Shown: in pieces, positions 5,100 through 5,834 of the stretch
Layout: each line of letters starts with the position of its first letter
Position numbering within the stretch: the stretch's first letter is position 1
Assembly: GCA_945889575.1 (NCBI GenBank)
Contig: CAMDBY010000113.1
Location: forward strand, 1-5,834
DNA from: Bifidobacterium breve
Lineage (GTDB): Bacteria > Actinomycetota > Acidimicrobiia > Acidimicrobiales > Ilumatobacteraceae
Direction: 5' to 3'
Length of the DNA: 5,834 nucleotides
The notes under the pieces: model-generated
The model's database searches: none
What the model was told of the DNA's origin: nothing
Seen by the model: only the letters and a program-made list of their open reading frames with translations
Program-made: the position numbers and the translations under genes

Positions 5100-5834
5100 T
5101 GGTTTACGTTGGCGTACTGCCAGCACACACAATGCAATCAGCATCAACAGACCTGCGATGACTGTCGCAAGAATGAAGATTCCGTGCGGCAAGCTGAAAC
5201 TCACTGCGATGTCTCCTGTGACTCCAGAGGGAACAGTGATCATCGGCATTGCGCCTGATAACCCAGTAAAAGCAACTGCTTTTCCACCCACAGTGATGTT
5301 CATGCCAGGAGTAATAGGACGAGACAGCAACACTTTTCCACCAGTAGATGATGTGACCGATGCGCGGCCCGAGGTTTCAGTGACAACCACTCCGGCCTCG
5401 CGATAGGAGACAATATTGCGTGAAGACGCGGCAGTATTTGTGTAGAGCACCCACGCTGGTTGTTCATACGACACGGTCCAGCCAGTGTGCACTGTGGCGT
5501 CAAACCATTGCTGTTGCTGACCACGTTGCACCATGACAGCTGTGACGCCCATTAGTTCAATCCATGTCTTACCAGTGGTTGGTTCCACCGTGAACAATGC
5601 CGGTGCGGTTCTTTCAGTTGACCATCCGAACACTTCAGAACCTTCGTTTACTTTCATGCCCAGCACGGTCTCTAAGTCATCGGGTGGCATAGCTGAATAG
5701 CCGGTTACAAATTCAGCGTCAATGTTTGCGGCCTGAATGATGTTCCCGTCTGCCATCTCCTTTGCTGTTACGGCATAGGCATCATTTGGAATTTTTCGAA
5801 AGCGCCCGCGTTTGCGTTCAATGGTCATTGCACC
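5091..5834 (-). CDS. C-terminal part of a large membrane protein, YfhO-like (cut by window edge)
   Basis: The frame is open to the right edge, giving 247 visible residues. A Met at 5828 is available but is probably internal, since what follows looks like the late part of a longer protein. Numbering from that Met, the pattern resembles the extracytoplasmic C-terminal region of YfhO-like, glycosyltransferase-related membrane proteins: NIIQAANIDAEFVTGYSAM (29-47), a WIELMGVTAVMV segment (89-100) comparable to the usual LGVKYV strand, GWTVSYE...WVLYTNT (116-132) comparable to the family's Y-E-N segment, and PITPGMNITVGGKAV (171-185) comparable to the PGW...DG motif. One membrane helix at about 216-238 is followed by a short basic tail (RQRK). 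YfhO-like proteins are linked to sugar modification of cell-envelope polymers. Function cannot be fixed from this fragment. It converges on the sulfatase with a 4-bp overlap. Confidence 0.6.
   Translation of the reverse strand, partial: GAMTIERKRGRFRKIPNDAYAVTAKEMADGNIIQAANIDAEFVTGYSAMPPDDLETVLGMKVNEGSEVFGWSTERTAPALFTVEPTTGKTWIELMGVTAVMVQRGQQQQWFDATVHTGWTVSYEQPAWVLYTNTAASSRNIVSYREAGVVVTETSGRASVTSSTGGKVLLSRPITPGMNITVGGKAVAFTGLSGAMPMITVPSGVTGDIAVSFSLPHGIFILATVIAGLLMLIALCVLAVRQRKPLT

Noticed and set aside
1..5834. CRISPR array, mobile element or defence system
   Set aside because: I saw no spaced repeats, terminal inverted repeats, transposase or integrase motifs, or nuclease/toxin pairs on either strand.

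Overview
The window looks like chromosomal DNA from an actinobacterium. The evidence is a SigR/RsrA-type thiol-responsive sigma/anti-sigma pair, a short TilS that starts with TTG, genes with little or no Shine-Dalgarno sequence, and roughly balanced base composition rather than very high GC. An Acidimicrobiia-like aquatic lineage fits best, but this is an inference from gene style and not a proven placement. I see no tRNA, rRNA, CRISPR array, insertion sequence or phage gene. Coding density is very high: the longest gap between genes is 57 bp.

Left half, minus strand (2840 down to 1): six genes run in one direction with gaps of 18, 26, 48, 9 and 57 bp, so they are probably one operon or two overlapping ones. 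In transcription order they are a MarR-family regulator, an ECF sigma factor of the SigR/SigH type, its zinc-binding anti-sigma factor (RsrA-like), a 51-residue single-pass membrane protein, tRNA(Ile)-lysidine synthase (tilS), and a protein cut by the left edge that resembles the N-terminal half of a dual-specificity phosphatase. The arrangement puts an essential tRNA-modification enzyme behind a probable redox-stress sigma module.

Middle, plus strand (2861 to 5094): two genes diverge from the MarR gene across only 20 bp. The first is an alpha/beta hydrolase with a visible Ser-Asp-His triad. The second is a cysteine-type sulfatase whose start codon overlaps the hydrolase stop (ATGA), so the two are almost certainly translationally coupled. 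The MarR protein is the obvious candidate to control the 20-bp divergent promoter region.

Right end, minus strand (5834 down to 5091): this is the C-terminal part of a larger membrane protein, probably of the YfhO-like family. It converges on the sulfatase. The two stop codons overlap by 4 bp inside a perfect 14-bp palindrome, so both proteins end in Leu-Thr and there is no room for a conventional terminator.

I see no strong case for a wholly new system. The most interesting points are the redox sigma/TilS operon with its unexplained small membrane protein, the compact divergent promoter, and the coupled hydrolase-sulfatase pair.
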